A DNA stretch of 55,280 nt from CBDCLY01 sp965218715 (GTDB lineage Bacteria > Bacteroidota > Bacteroidia > Flavobacteriales_E > Vicingaceae): the NCBI GenBank assembly GCA_965218715.1, contig CBDCLY010000032.1, forward strand, positions 1 through 55,280, in the 5' to 3' direction. The translations under genes were made by a program, and so were the position numbers. This document shows positions 33,453-43,457 of the stretch, piece after piece (within the stretch, counting starts at the first letter, position 1; each line of letters starts with the position of its first letter). The notes under the pieces were generated by a model. That model was not told the DNA's origin. It was given only the letters and a program-made list of their open reading frames with translations, and ran no database searches.

Positions 33453-33920
33453 ATGATCAATAAGGCAATAATTGAACAGTTAGTTCAAGAGAAATTAGAA
33501 GAACTACCCTACTTTGTTGTAGACATTCAAGTGAGTTCCTCCAATGTAATTCGAGTTGAGATTGATGGAGATAAAGGGGTGAATATTGCAGATTGCGTGA
33601 AAATCAGTCGGCACATTGAAGGCAGTTTTGACAGAGAAGAGCAAGATTTTGAATTAACGGTAAGTTCTGCGGGAATGGACCAGCCTTTTAAAATTTTGAG
33701 ACAATACCAAAGGTATGTAGGGCGTGATGTTGAGGTGAAACTGACTGATGGGAGCAAGCAAATTGGCAAATTATTGTCGGCAAGCGAAGAAGAAATTAAA
33801 ATAGAAACAACTAGAAGGGAAAGGATTCCTGGAAAAAAGAAAAAACAAACCATTGTAGAAGAAATTGTTTTTCCAATGGACACAATAAAAGAAACTAAAG
33901 TGGTAATATCTTTCAAATAA
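33453..33920 (+). CDS. rimP: ribosome maturation factor RimP
   Basis: Protein of 155 residues that helps 30S subunit maturation. The start at 33453 (MINKAIIEQLVQEKLEE) is preferred; the frame is open back to 33408, but those codons read through the leader hairpin. Family motifs: VVDIQVSSSNVIRVEIDGDK, SRHIEGSFDREEQDFELTVS and SAGMDQPFKILRQYQRYVGR. It heads the conserved rimP-nusA-infB operon and is intact, unlike its two neighbours. Confidence 0.93.
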   Translation: MINKAIIEQLVQEKLEELPYFVVDIQVSSSNVIRVEIDGDKGVNIADCVKISRHIEGSFDREEQDFELTVSSAGMDQPFKILRQYQRYVGRDVEVKLTDGSKQIGKLLSASEEEIKIETTRRERIPGKKKKQTIVEEIVFPMDTIKETKVVISFK

Positions 33921-33925
33921 ACAAC

Positions 33926-35215
33926 ATGGATAAGATTAATTTAACGGAGTCGTTCTCAGAGTTTAAAGAGTTTAAAGACATTGACAGGCCTACATTAATG
34001 AACATTTTGGAGAGTGTTTTTCGTAACATGATCATTAAGAAGTATGGTTCAGATGAAAATTTCGACATCATTCTAAACATTGATAAAGGTGATTTAGAAG
34101 TTTGGAGAAATAGAGAAATTGTTGAAGATGGAAAAGTTGAAGATGAGAATAGTCAAATTGCACTTATCTGAAGCCATTAAAATAGAACCTGATTTTGAAG
34201 TAGGAGAAGAGGCATCTGAAGAAGTGAAATTGAATGATTTTGGTAGAAGAGCTGTTTTAGCTTTACGTCAGAATCTTAATTTCTAAAGTATTAGAGCTAG
34301 AGAAAGACAATATCTTCAAAAAATACGAAGACCGTGTTGGAGACATCATTACTGGTGAGGTTTACCAAGTATGGAAAAGAGAATTGTTGATTTTAGATGA
34401 TGAAAGCAACGAATTGATTCTTCCAAAAATTGAACAAATCCCTAATGATTATTTCAAAAAAGGAGATAACATTAGAGCGGTTGTGAAGAAAGTTGAAATG
34501 CGAAACAACAAACCTTTAATCACTTATCTAGAACTTCTCCTGTATTCTTAGAACGACTATTTGAAATGGAAGTTCCTGAGATTTTTGATGGATTAATTAC
34601 CATTAAAAACATTGTTCGAGAGCCGGGTGAAAGAGCTAAAGTTGCCGTAGAATCTTACGATGATAGAATTGATCCAGTTGGAGCATGTGTGGGAATGAAA
34701 GGTTCTAGAATTCATGGTATAGTTAGAGAATTGAGAAATGAAAACATTGATGTAATTAATTATACTTCAATAACTTGCAATTGTACATTACAAGAGCATT
34801 AAGTCCAGCAAAAGTTTCTTCAATTACTATTGATGAAGAATCTGGTAAAGCTGAGGTATATCTTGGCTGCCAGACCAAGTTTCATTGGCCATTGGTAGAG
34901 GTGGACACAACATTAAATTAGCAGGTAAATTAACCGGATATGAAATTGATGTATATACGCGAGACGATAGAAGTGAAGGTGAAGAAGATGATGTTGCATT
35001 GGATGAATTTGCAGATGAAATAGAAGGATGGATTATCGATGAATTGAAAGGCAATTGGTTGCGATACTGCGAGAAATGTATTAGAATTGTCTTCTGAAGA
35101 ATTGGTGAAAAGAACCGAATTGGAAGAAGAAACAATAAAAGAAGTTAGAAGAATATTTACCAGGCAGAATTTGAATAAATTTTACCAAGCATTAATATTA
35201 AAAAGGGAGTCGTAG
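33926..35215 (+). CDS. nusA: transcription termination/antitermination factor NusA, broken by about six indels
   Basis: Read in pieces, the protein is clearly NusA: ESFSEFKEFKDIDRPTLMNI at the N-terminus, ITGEVYQVWKRELLILDDES (S1), VGACVGMKGSRIHGIVRELR and LAIGRGGHNIKLAGKLTGYE (KH domains), TRDD and the C-terminal ELEEETIKEVRRIFTRQNLN. Restoring the frame needs one base removed near 34166, 34279 and 35050, and one added near 34526, 34770 and 34866. The edits sum to zero and the total span is divisible by three, giving about 429 residues. NusA is essential, so these are almost surely sequence errors. It follows rimP by 5 bases and precedes infB by 3. Confidence 0.88.
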
Positions 35216-35218
35216 TAT

Positions 35219-38047
35219 ATGGCCGTTAAAAGACTAAGTAAAGTTGCAAGAGAGCTAAACGTTGGAATCAGCACTATCGTTGACTTTCTTAGATTCAAAA
35301 GGGAGTAGAGCATTGAAGCTAAACCCAACACCAAAATTGAACCAGATGTTTATGTGGTATTGAGTGAAGAGTTTCAGTCAGAAAAGTGCTTGAAAGAAGA
35401 ATCTAAGAATGTTAGTATGCCCAATACGGATAGAGAATCTGTTTCCATCGAGGCTCCTGCAGAAAAAGAAAAGAAACCAGTTGAAGAGGAAATAATTCTT
35501 ATTAATAATGTCCCAGCTGATAATCCAAGTAGAAGAGCCAGTTGCTGAAAAGGTAGAAGAAGTGGAAAAGGTGGAAGAGCTTAAACCAGTAGAAGAACCT
35601 GTTAAGGAAGAGGCTCCTAAAGCTGAAGAGAATAGCCCCAGAAGAATCCGCTGAGAGCTTGAAGATGGAAAGGTTAAAGTAGTTGGGAAAATTGATTTAG
35701 ATTCGATGAATCTAAAAACAAGACCAGGATAAAAAAGAAAGCTCCAAAGAAAAAGCCAAAGAAGAGAAGGCTAAGGAAGAAAAAGCTCCTAAGGAGAAGG
35801 TGGTTGAAAAGAAGCGGCAAAAGGTTGAGGAACTGCAAAATTGTAGAAGCGAAAGCTGAAGTAAAAGAAGACTTGAGACAAAACCAGTAGAACCTACAAG
35901 AACATAAAACTGAGGTTGCCAAATTAGAAGGCATCAAGGTTCTTAGGGAAAATTGAAATTCCTAAGGAGAAGAAACCTGTTGCTTCTTCTTCGGAAAACA
36001 AAGAAACACAACGACCCAAAGCGCAAAACGAAAGCGCATTCTAAACTGCTGGTTCTGATGAAGGTTCAAAGAAACCAGCCCGTGGTAAACGTTCCCTGCC
36101 AAAGAAAGCAGATCAACCAGTTGAATTAACCGATAAAGCAAATCCAAGAACAAATTAAAGAAACACTTGCCCGGATTAACTGGTGGCGGTGGAAAATCTA
36201 AAGGAGCTAAATACAGAAAGCAAAAAAGAGATGCTGCGAGTGAGCAAGCTCAACAAAGAAGCAAGAAGAAGCAGAATTACAAAAAAGCATTTTAAAAGTA
36301 ACAGAGTTTGTTACGGCAAATGAATTAGGCTCAATGATGGATGTGAATGTAAATGAAGTAATCTCTGCTTGTATGACCCTTGGGATTATTTGTTTCCATT
36401 AACCAAAGGTTAGATGCTGAAACCTTAACCATTGTTGCTGAAGAATTTGGTTTTGAAGTTGAGTTCATTAAAGCTTGATTCTCAAGAAGATTGAAGAAGA
36501 AGAAGAAGATCAATCCAGAAGATTTATTAGATCGTTATCCTATTGTAACCGTTATGGGTCACGTAGATCACGGTAAAACATCATTGCTAGATTATATTAG
36601 AGAAGCGAATGTAATTGCCGGTGAAGCTGGTGGAATTACACAGCATATTGGAGCATATAATGTGGCCATTGAAAAACGGATAAAAAATCACCTTCTTAGA
36701 TACTCCTGGTCACGAGGCCTTTACAGCGATGAGAGCAAGGGGTGCGCAAGTTACCGATGTTGTAATTGTTGTAATTGCGGCAGATGATAATGTGATGCCT
36801 CAAACAAAAGAAGCAATTAACCATGCTCAAGCAGCTGGTGTGCCTATTATTTTTGCTTTCAACAAAGTTGATAGAGAAAATGCCAATCCAGATAAATTGA
36901 GAGAAGAACTTTCTCAAATGGATATTTTAGTAGAAGATTGGGGTGGTAAATTCCAAAGTCAAGAAGTTTCTGCTAAAACAGGACAAGGTGTTGAAGAATT
37001 ACTTGGAGAAAGTACTTCTCTAGAAGCTGAGCTATTAGAATTGAAAGCCAATCCTAATAAAAATGCTAAAGGAACCATTATCGAATCTTCTTTGGATAAA
37101 GGAAGAGGATATGTAACTACCATAATTGGTTCAATCTGGAACCATGAAAGTTGGTGATGTAATTTTAGCGGGTCCACATAGTGGTCGTGTTAAAGCCATG
37201 TACAATGAAAGAGGCAATGCTGTAGAAGAAGCTGGTCCATCCATTCCAGTTTCAGTATTGGGATTGAGTGGCGCGCCTAGTGCTGGTGATCAAGTTCAAT
37301 GTAATGGACGATGAAAGAGAAGCAAGAAACATTGCAACAAAACGTCTGCAATTACAACGCGAGCAAGGAACAAGAACCAAGAAACACATTACGCTTGATG
37401 AAATTGGAAGACGTATTGCCATTGGAGATTTCCAAGAATTGAATGTGATTGTTAAAGGTGATGTGGATGGTTCTATTGAAGCTTTATCAGATTCATTATT
37501 GAAACTGTCTACTGAACAAATTCAAGTGAACATTATTCATAAATCAGTTGGGCAAATTACTGAATCAGACATTATGCTTGCTGCAGCTTCAGATGCTATC
37601 GTAATTGGTTTCCAAGTTCGACCTTCAGTAAATGCAAGAAGAATTGCAGAACAAGAAGAGATTGACATCCGATTGTATTCTATCATTTACGATGCCATTG
37701 AAGAATTGAAATCAGCAATGGAAGGCATGTTGAAACCTAAAGTAGAAGAAAAAGTTACAGCTACTATTGAGATTAGAGAAACCTTCAAAATTTCTAAGGT
37801 GGGTACTATTGCCGGTTGTTATGTACAGGATGGAAAAGTTCTGCGTAAGCATAAGGTAAGGGTCATCAGAGATGGAGTAGTTGTTTACACAGGTGTCTTA
37901 GGATCACTTAAGCGTTTCAAAGACGATGTGAAAGAAGTGGCTAAAGGTTATGAATGTGGATTAAACATTGCCAATTTCAACGACATTAAAGAAGGCGACA
38001 TTGTAGAGGCTTACGAAGAAATTGAAGTGGCTCAAAAGCTTCAATAG
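35219..38047 (+). CDS. infB: translation initiation factor IF-2, broken by many indels
   Basis: Starts MAVKRLSKVARELNVGISTI (IF2 N-terminal domain), followed by a long Glu/Lys/Pro/Ala-rich linker (35340-36480) cut by many frameshifts. The GTPase part follows: VTVMGHVDHGKTSLLDYI (G1), AGGITQHIGAY, DTPGHEAFTAMRARGAQ (G3, readable only after repair near 36680-36700) and NKVD (G4). The C-terminal domains are intact from about 37310 to 38047 (FKISKVGTIAGCYVQDGKVL). Further repairs are needed near 35291, 35300-35312, 35529, 37010-37030, 37128 and 37292. The edits are mostly single extra bases. The gene brings fMet-tRNA to the 30S subunit and is essential, so the breaks are read as sequence error. 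Confidence 0.88.
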
Positions 38048-38062
38048 CGGAATAAATCCCTT

Positions 38063-39313
38063 TTAGGTTTTTTTTAATTGCTGTTGGTGAATGTTCCCAT
38101 TAAGGAAAAAAGCGAACACCAAGCAGAGGCTTCCCCAAGTAATGAACTTGTAATGTTGTGTTATTTGGTTGAGGGATTTTCCAATCAAACCATCAGTGCT
38201 CAAGGTCATTAAGACAAAGGAAGCAATGAGCAATGCAACTAAAAGCACATCTTTTCTGCTCTTGTCATTCCATTTTTTGACCAATAATGCAACAAGATAA
38301 ACTTGTGCTGGCCAGGCCATTACAAAAGCATATTTCTGTTGATGTGGAAATATCAAAGGAATCAATAAAAGCAGGTAAGACAATTCTTTTAAATGAATGA
38401 ATTGATCATTTTCATTTTTAAAAGGTCTTTTTACAAATACCAAGAGAACCGAAAGGATTAGAATTACTTGCAGAACCTGTGTTAGCATTATGACTGTCTC
38501 AACAGAATAAGAAAACAAATTTCTCGAATAAGGCAATACCCCTTCCGTTGCAGTAAAGAGACTAGGAATTAATGCGGTTAGACTATGCGGACCTAAAGCC
38601 GACTCAAATAAATGATCCATCTGTTGAGGATTAATTGCCTTCCACCATTCTTGATGATAATAGACATTGGCATCCCATCCAAAAACAATTGCAGGAAGAA
38701 GGAAGCTTAGTAGAAGGAATGTGCAGCTAAGAAAAAAGGCCTTAAAATATCCTCTATAAATCAGGTAAGGAAGAACAACTATAGGAAGAATCTTCACATT
38801 GATGATTAGCGCTAAAATGCCTGCTCCTAAAAGCGATTTCTTTTCCCTTATTAAATTCATGGACTCTAAACATCCCCAAAGCAGAAATAAAGTCATCTGA
38901 ATCATTTCAAGGTTGTGGATGATGAAGCGCAGGCTGAGGAGAAGGGAAATTCCCATAATTGCATTGACTTGCTTAGCGCTAATTTTAAGGCCAGTTAAAT
39001 GGCTTCGGAAAAGTTGAAAACAACGAAGGGTAAAAGCAACACTTAAGCTCAGCCAAAGGAGATTCGCAAAAAATGGATCTAGTAAAGTGAGTGGACATAG
39101 GAAAACAACCCAGAGGGGACTATAGAAATACAAGGCATAACTTCCTTCATCAACAAATATCCAATTTTGATAAGGGTTTTCTCCAGAAAAAATAAGTTTA
39201 GAGGCTTCTAAAAAAACTTTAAAGTCGCCATTGCCCTTGGCCTCTTTTACTAGGAAAAGAATTACTAAAAGCGCTAAAAGGAAGTAAAGAATACGTTTGT
39301 ATTTCTTTTGCAT
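38063..39313 (-). CDS. polytopic membrane protein, glycosyltransferase family 87-like
   Basis: Protein of 416 residues with about ten membrane segments. Near the N-terminus GDFKVFLEASKLIFSGENPY followed by QNWIF is the DUF2029/GT87 pattern (D-F-x-V-F and G-x-N-P-Y), as in polyprenol-phosphate-mannose-dependent transferases. LALIINVKILPIVVLPYLIY in the middle is also typical. It probably moves a sugar from a lipid donor in the periplasm. It converges with infB, and the ABM gene stop lies 2 bases upstream of its start. Sugar and acceptor unknown. Confidence 0.72.
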   Translation of the reverse strand: MQKKYKRILYFLLALLVILFLVKEAKGNGDFKVFLEASKLIFSGENPYQNWIFVDEGSYALYFYSPLWVVFLCPLTLLDPFFANLLWLSLSVAFTLRCFQLFRSHLTGLKISAKQVNAIMGISLLLSLRFIIHNLEMIQMTLFLLWGCLESMNLIREKKSLLGAGILALIINVKILPIVVLPYLIYRGYFKAFFLSCTFLLLSFLLPAIVFGWDANVYYHQEWWKAINPQQMDHLFESALGPHSLTALIPSLFTATEGVLPYSRNLFSYSVETVIMLTQVLQVILILSVLLVFVKRPFKNENDQFIHLKELSYLLLLIPLIFPHQQKYAFVMAWPAQVYLVALLVKKWNDKSRKDVLLVALLIASFVLMTLSTDGLIGKSLNQITQHYKFITWGSLCLVFAFFLNGNIHQQQLKKT

Positions 39314-39314
39314 G

Positions 39315-39623
39315 CTATTTATTAAGCGCTAATAAATCCTGACAAACATTTAATTCATGTGCAGTAAAAGAAGAACTACATGCTTCTTTCATTTTCTTGC
39401 TGTATTCTTTAGCGATTGGAGGCAATCCATCGCCAAAATCCTCCCAGCGTTTACGAGTAGGCCAACGCGCATATGCCAAGTAATGTTGGTCCTTAACATG
39501 ATGCAAACAAGAACCTTCACTGCCTTCATGTTTTAAAATGAGCTCAGTTAATGCCGTCCAAGAATCTTCGAAAATTTTTTCTTGTCCAGGTTTTACTTGA
39601 AATTCATAAATGACTGCGAACAT
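39315..39623 (-). CDS. antibiotic biosynthesis monooxygenase (ABM) domain protein
   Basis: Dimeric alpha/beta-barrel protein of 102 residues: MFAVIYEFQVKPGQEKIFED, a first strand and helix of ABM type, then GSCLHHVKDQHYLAYARWPT. Such proteins are small monooxygenases, haem-degrading enzymes or members of unknown function. It is one of three ABM-type genes in this part of the window (also 47282-47584 and 52353-52907). It lies 8 bases after the stop-side neighbour at 39631 and 2 bases before the GT87-like gene, all minus strand. Confidence 0.7.
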   Translation of the reverse strand: MFAVIYEFQVKPGQEKIFEDSWTALTELILKHEGSEGSCLHHVKDQHYLAYARWPTRKRWEDFGDGLPPIAKEYSKKMKEACSSSFTAHELNVCQDLLALNK

Positions 39624-39630
39624 AATTGAA

Positions 39631-41697
39631 TTAGTATTTGATTAAACGTTTTACCGAATAATATCCAGATTCAGATTTAAGCTTAAGGAAATAAACTCCC
39701 TGTGGGGCCAATAGCTTAAAAATAATTGTATTCCCATCTATTGGTTCGTTTTCAATAATCAATTTTCCACTTAAATCATAGACTTCTAAAGCGGAATTTC
39801 TTGATCCATTAGGCAAGTTCACCTGGAAGATTCCGGAGCTAGGGTTGGGATAAACGCTCCAAGTTTTATTTTGCTTTATTGATGAGTAGCCAACAGAAGT
39901 ATAGTTAAAACAACTTGAGGTATCCTTGCAAGAATTTTTACTTGTTTCTAAAGCAAAATTGCCACTTCTCAGTGGTTTAAATGAATTTGAATTTGCACCA
40001 GAAATAACTTTCAAGTTACTATCACAATCTAACCATTGGTAAGTGGCGTTTAATTCATTTGCATAGAGGGTGTCTCCAATTAATTGTATGCTACTATCAA
40101 TTTCAACTTTATTAATGTGATACAATAGAATTGAATCGCAGGAGATGCTGTTTGCAATTGTGTCTTTATAGGTTCCTGTACTGTCCCATGTTTTTCCACT
40201 TGGCGACAAATAGTATTGACATACATTAAGCGTTAAGGTGTCAAAACTCTGAGGGCAAGGGCTTAGTTTCTGAATAAACATATCGCCATCGCCTGCTGAA
40301 GTTAGGGCGTGAACACTTGGCCTAGGATCAAAATCTATCGTCCTTCTGTATTCTCCAATTAAATAGGCATTTCCAAATTGATCGATTTCCATGTCTGATA
40401 GATAATCCGACTGAGAATCTCCGAAACGATCACCCCAAACGAAGTTGCCATTCGTATCCAAGGAAAAAGCAAAAAGATCGTAGCTGTTGAATTCTGATGC
40501 AACAATAAAAGAATCTGCAGTCATATTAAAATTAATATCTCCTTGAAAAAATCCTGCTGAATAAATTAAGCCATCGGAGTTTACTTTTGTAGAAATACTT
40601 CTCTTGTAACTTGTACCACCAATTTGCCTCACCCAATTCAATTGCCCACTTGGGCTAAGTTTAACGATGTAAAAATCGCCATTGTTCCCATCTAAAATAT
40701 GTTGCCCCTGGCTTGGATCAAAATCCACTAAATGATTAAAATAACCACTTGTGTAGATGTTTCCATTATTGTCGATGTCTAAGGCAGAACCACCCACTTC
40801 AAAATTTCCACTGAATTGCTTAACCCAAACCAAATAGCCATTGGTATCAAGTTTTTGAATATAGGAATCTGAGTGATTTCCAGTCGTACTTAAGTAGCTA
40901 GTTCCTGCGCCTGGGTCGAAGTCAACACTCTGTCCGCTAAATCCGCCTGCTACATATAAAAAGTTGAGATGATCAATTTCTAAGTTGAAATCCGTGAACC
41001 AAAAAGGAACCCCACCAAGTGGTTTTACCCAAACAAAGTCTCCGTTTGGGTCAAGTTTCTGAATGTACCTTACATTTCTTTGTGTTGATGTTAAATTTGA
41101 AACCAAAGGTCCTGGGTCAAAATCAACAGTTTGTCTAAAGCTTCCAATGGTATAAACATTGGAATTGGAATCGACTTTTACAGCAACCGCTGATTCGTTT
41201 AAATACGAGCCATATGATTTAGCCCAAATGAAGTTTCCAATGGAATCCAATTTTAAAACAAAGGCATCATATTGTGACATCGCCTGTAATTTGAAAACGC
41301 CAGGTCCGGGGTCAAAATCTGCGGAATCTTTAAAAGACCCAACTAAAACAAGATTACCTAGTGCGTCTATTGTAATGTCTGAAACTCCAATGCTAGAATG
41401 ACCCCAGAAGCTTTTGGCCCAAACGAGCTGACCTCCTTGATTAAACTTTTGAATGGAAATATTAGCCGCTCCAGAATCAGGAAGAACTAAAACTCCAGTT
41501 CCTGGATCAAAATCGATTAATGCGCCATATAGGCCAGCCACTATAGTATTTCCCTGCTTGTCGAGGCAAATCGCTAATCCACTTTCATTAACTGTACTTC
41601 CAAATGAGTGGACCCAATCCAATTTTACAGGCTGGGCCACAAGCTGAGAGCATGCAAACAGCAGCAGTGCAAGTGTTGATTTCCAGTGTTTAATCAT
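39631..41697 (-). CDS. secreted SBBP-repeat propeller protein with T9SS sorting domain
   Basis: About 688 residues from the preferred start at 41697 (MIKHWKSTLALLLFACSQLVAQ, a signal peptide; the frame is open to 41724). The body has at least six blades of about 50 residues, each with a DFDPG-type turn: IDFDPGTG, ADFDPGPG, VDFDPGPL, VDFDPGAG, VDFDPSQG and IDFDPRPS, between strands of the form QKLDxNGxxVWVK. This is the SBBP (seven-bladed propeller) repeat. A short Cys-containing Ig-like stretch follows, then a T9SS type A tail (WSVYPNPSSGIFQVNL). Exported and probably surface-bound; the ligand is unknown. Confidence 0.82.
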   Translation of the reverse strand: MIKHWKSTLALLLFACSQLVAQPVKLDWVHSFGSTVNESGLAICLDKQGNTIVAGLYGALIDFDPGTGVLVLPDSGAANISIQKFNQGGQLVWAKSFWGHSSIGVSDITIDALGNLVLVGSFKDSADFDPGPGVFKLQAMSQYDAFVLKLDSIGNFIWAKSYGSYLNESAVAVKVDSNSNVYTIGSFRQTVDFDPGPLVSNLTSTQRNVRYIQKLDPNGDFVWVKPLGGVPFWFTDFNLEIDHLNFLYVAGGFSGQSVDFDPGAGTSYLSTTGNHSDSYIQKLDTNGYLVWVKQFSGNFEVGGSALDIDNNGNIYTSGYFNHLVDFDPSQGQHILDGNNGDFYIVKLSPSGQLNWVRQIGGTSYKRSISTKVNSDGLIYSAGFFQGDINFNMTADSFIVASEFNSYDLFAFSLDTNGNFVWGDRFGDSQSDYLSDMEIDQFGNAYLIGEYRRTIDFDPRPSVHALTSAGDGDMFIQKLSPCPQSFDTLTLNVCQYYLSPSGKTWDSTGTYKDTIANSISCDSILLYHINKVEIDSSIQLIGDTLYANELNATYQWLDCDSNLKVISGANSNSFKPLRSGNFALETSKNSCKDTSSCFNYTSVGYSSIKQNKTWSVYPNPSSGIFQVNLPNGSRNSALEVYDLSGKLIIENEPIDGNTIIFKLLAPQGVYFLKLKSESGYYSVKRLIKY

Positions 41698-41732
41698 AGA
41701 ATTGAAAATTAGGGTTTTCCACATTCATTATT

Positions 41733-42122
41733 TTAGGCCCTTTTTAATGCGGTAACTTCTATCTCAATTTTCATTCTTGGCTCAGCCAATCCAGCTGAAA
41801 TCATGGTTGCAGCAGGGCGAACATCACCAAAATACTTACTTAATGTTGGCCAAATGCTTTCAAAATCTTCTCCATTGGGTAAAATATAGGTCACTTTCAC
41901 TATCTCTTCTAAACTTGAGCCTGCTTGATGCAAAGCATCAATGATGTTTTTGAAACATTGTTCGGTTTGTTCTATTACATCTTCTGAAATTTCTGCTGTA
42001 TTATAATTAAAGCCAGTGGTGCCGGAAACAAACACCCAAGGGTCTACAATTACTGCTCTTGCATAACCTATCTTTTCTTCAAAATCACTAGCGGTATGAA
42101 CTCTTTTTCCGAGTGCAGTCAT
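41733..42122 (-). CDS. RidA family (YjgF/YER057c/UK114) protein
   Basis: About 129 residues from the ATG at 42122 (MTALGKRVHTASDFEEKIGY); the frame is open to 42173, but the extra residues are not conserved in type. Family features: YARAVIVDPWVFVSGTTGFN, EQTEQCFKNIIDALHQAGSS and PAATMISAGLAEPRMKIEIE, where the arginine that binds the carboxylate in RidA deaminases appears as EPRMKIEIEVTAL. This subgroup may hydrolyse imines/enamines or act as a related enzyme of unknown substrate. It stands next to a propeller gene with no clear link. Confidence 0.85.
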   Translation of the reverse strand: MTALGKRVHTASDFEEKIGYARAVIVDPWVFVSGTTGFNYNTAEISEDVIEQTEQCFKNIIDALHQAGSSLEEIVKVTYILPNGEDFESIWPTLSKYFGDVRPAATMISAGLAEPRMKIEIEVTALKRA

Positions 42123-42180
42123 CTTTAAATTTCTTTTGGTGTTTTGCACTAAAATTAAGGAATGATAAATCAATAGACCT

Positions 42181-42570
42181 TTAAACCAAACAGGAGATTA
42201 GGTAAGTTCCAAAAAAGATGGAGAAAGGAGATATCCACCTATAGTAAATAGGCTTTAATTGCTCGGCACATTTTTGAGCATAGTTGAAATGCCATCTTCT
42301 TGGAATAAGAAATAAAACCAGAGAAGTTAAGATCATGAAATAGCCAAGAACTTGAAACAATAAGCTTGCTGTTGATTCTTCAGCAACTATTACTAGGGCT
42401 GCAGCTGGAATCATCCGAATACTAATTTCACCGTAATTGATCCAATTATTGCTAGCTGCCAATCTGAGTATGGCTCTTGCTTTTTTAGGATTAAAGAACA
42501 TCAATATGCCAGCAGCAATTAAGAAGACTCCAAAAAGAATTACAATTAGTTTGGCAAGTGAGAGTAACAT
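42181..42570 (-). CDS. hypothetical membrane protein
   Basis: Protein of 129 residues with about four hydrophobic segments (LAKLIVILFGVFLIAAGILM, MIPAAALVIVAEEST, LLFQVLGYFMILTSLVLFLI, ISPFSIFFGTYLI) and short basic loops. I do not recognise a family, although small DUF proteins of this layout are frequent in Bacteroidota. It lies 2 bases downstream of the stop-side of the 42573 gene, suggesting cotranscription. Confidence 0.55.
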   Translation of the reverse strand: MLLSLAKLIVILFGVFLIAAGILMFFNPKKARAILRLAASNNWINYGEISIRMIPAAALVIVAEESTASLLFQVLGYFMILTSLVLFLIPRRWHFNYAQKCAEQLKPIYYRWISPFSIFFGTYLISCLV

Positions 42571-42572
42571 CT

Positions 42573-42974
42573 TTATTCTACCTTGATAATGATGCCTTTT
42601 TGCTGAACCGATTTACCATCTGCACTGATTGCAGAGTTAAAAAAGAGGGTGTCGCCAGAAATTCTATTCATGTATACTTTAATGCCGCCTGCTTTATTAA
42701 TGAATAAATCTTCAGCTGAAAATTGAGGTGATTTTGGATCCATCGTCATCACATAGCTGCATTTTCCCATGAATTTAATTTTAATTCGATGTTCCACACC
42801 CTTCTCATCAATTTCAATTTGAGAACCTCTTTTTCGGATGACTTGGTATTCTTTGCCACTTCCATCAGAGGCTGGAATAATAAATTTACCTCTCCTGAAG
42901 TCTTTACATTCTAAATCTTGACAGAATAAACTCAGACTTAAAATTCCAAGCAGGGCGGTTAAAAAAAGCTTCAT
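42573..42974 (-). CDS. hypothetical secreted protein
   Basis: Protein of 133 residues with a signal peptide (MKLFLTALLGILSLSLFCQD) and a small beta-rich body (KDFRRGKFIIPASDGSGKEY, IRKRGSQIEIDEKGVEHRIK, CSYVMTMDPKSPQFSAED). It may be a periplasmic or lipid-modified protein; the cysteine in LSLFCQDLEC is not in an ideal lipobox. No family recognised. It is followed by the small membrane protein gene after 2 bases. Confidence 0.55.
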   Translation of the reverse strand: MKLFLTALLGILSLSLFCQDLECKDFRRGKFIIPASDGSGKEYQVIRKRGSQIEIDEKGVEHRIKIKFMGKCSYVMTMDPKSPQFSAEDLFINKAGGIKVYMNRISGDTLFFNSAISADGKSVQQKGIIIKVE

Positions 42975-43020
42975 ATGGGAGTAAAAATTGAGTGCTTAAT
43001 TATTCTCAAAAAAAATCAAG

Positions 43021-43404
43021 TTAAGGTTTCTTTATTAAAGCTAAATATTGGTCCTTATGCTCAATAATCGCCCAAAGATTGATCAAGAACAAAGGCAAGG
43101 CAATTGGCAGCCCGGACGGTTCATTTACCGTATGAATCAATAGTATACCTAGCATTATTGGAAACATCATGATTGCACCCAATGCCCTATATTTAGGAAT
43201 CATAAATAAAATTCCAGCAAAAACTTCAACGAATCCAGTTAATGGAAGCAACCAAGCTATGGTCTCAAATGCAGCCATCAATTCTATTAAACTAGCTGGA
43301 GTATCATCAGGCATGGGCATGAAATGGAGAAATTTATTCAAACCAGAATTGATGAACATCAATCCAAATAAAATACTGAAAATCATCAGGGCTTTTTTTC
43401 TCAT
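43021..43404 (-). CDS. DoxX-like small membrane protein
   Basis: Protein of 127 residues with four hydrophobic helices. The N-terminal ALMIFSILFGLMFINSGLNK and the later LLPLTGFVEVFAGILFMIPK followed by YRALGAIMMFPIMLGILLIH match the DoxX/DoxD-like layout, which has a conserved Gly-x-x-K/N at the end of helix 1 and a Gly-rich helix 3. The family is linked loosely to thiosulfate oxidation and redox stress, but most members are uncharacterised. It has no clear operon partner. Confidence 0.68.
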   Translation of the reverse strand: MRKKALMIFSILFGLMFINSGLNKFLHFMPMPDDTPASLIELMAAFETIAWLLPLTGFVEVFAGILFMIPKYRALGAIMMFPIMLGILLIHTVNEPSGLPIALPLFLINLWAIIEHKDQYLALIKKP

Positions 43405-43457
43405 CGTTTTAAGATTAGGTCATCTAAAATTAAAAAAATATGTGCTTCACCAAATGC

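Noticed and set aside
33926..37310. Programmed frameshifting or split genes in nusA and infB
   Set aside because: The breaks are too many, fall at varied sequences without slippery sites, and all repair with simple base edits.
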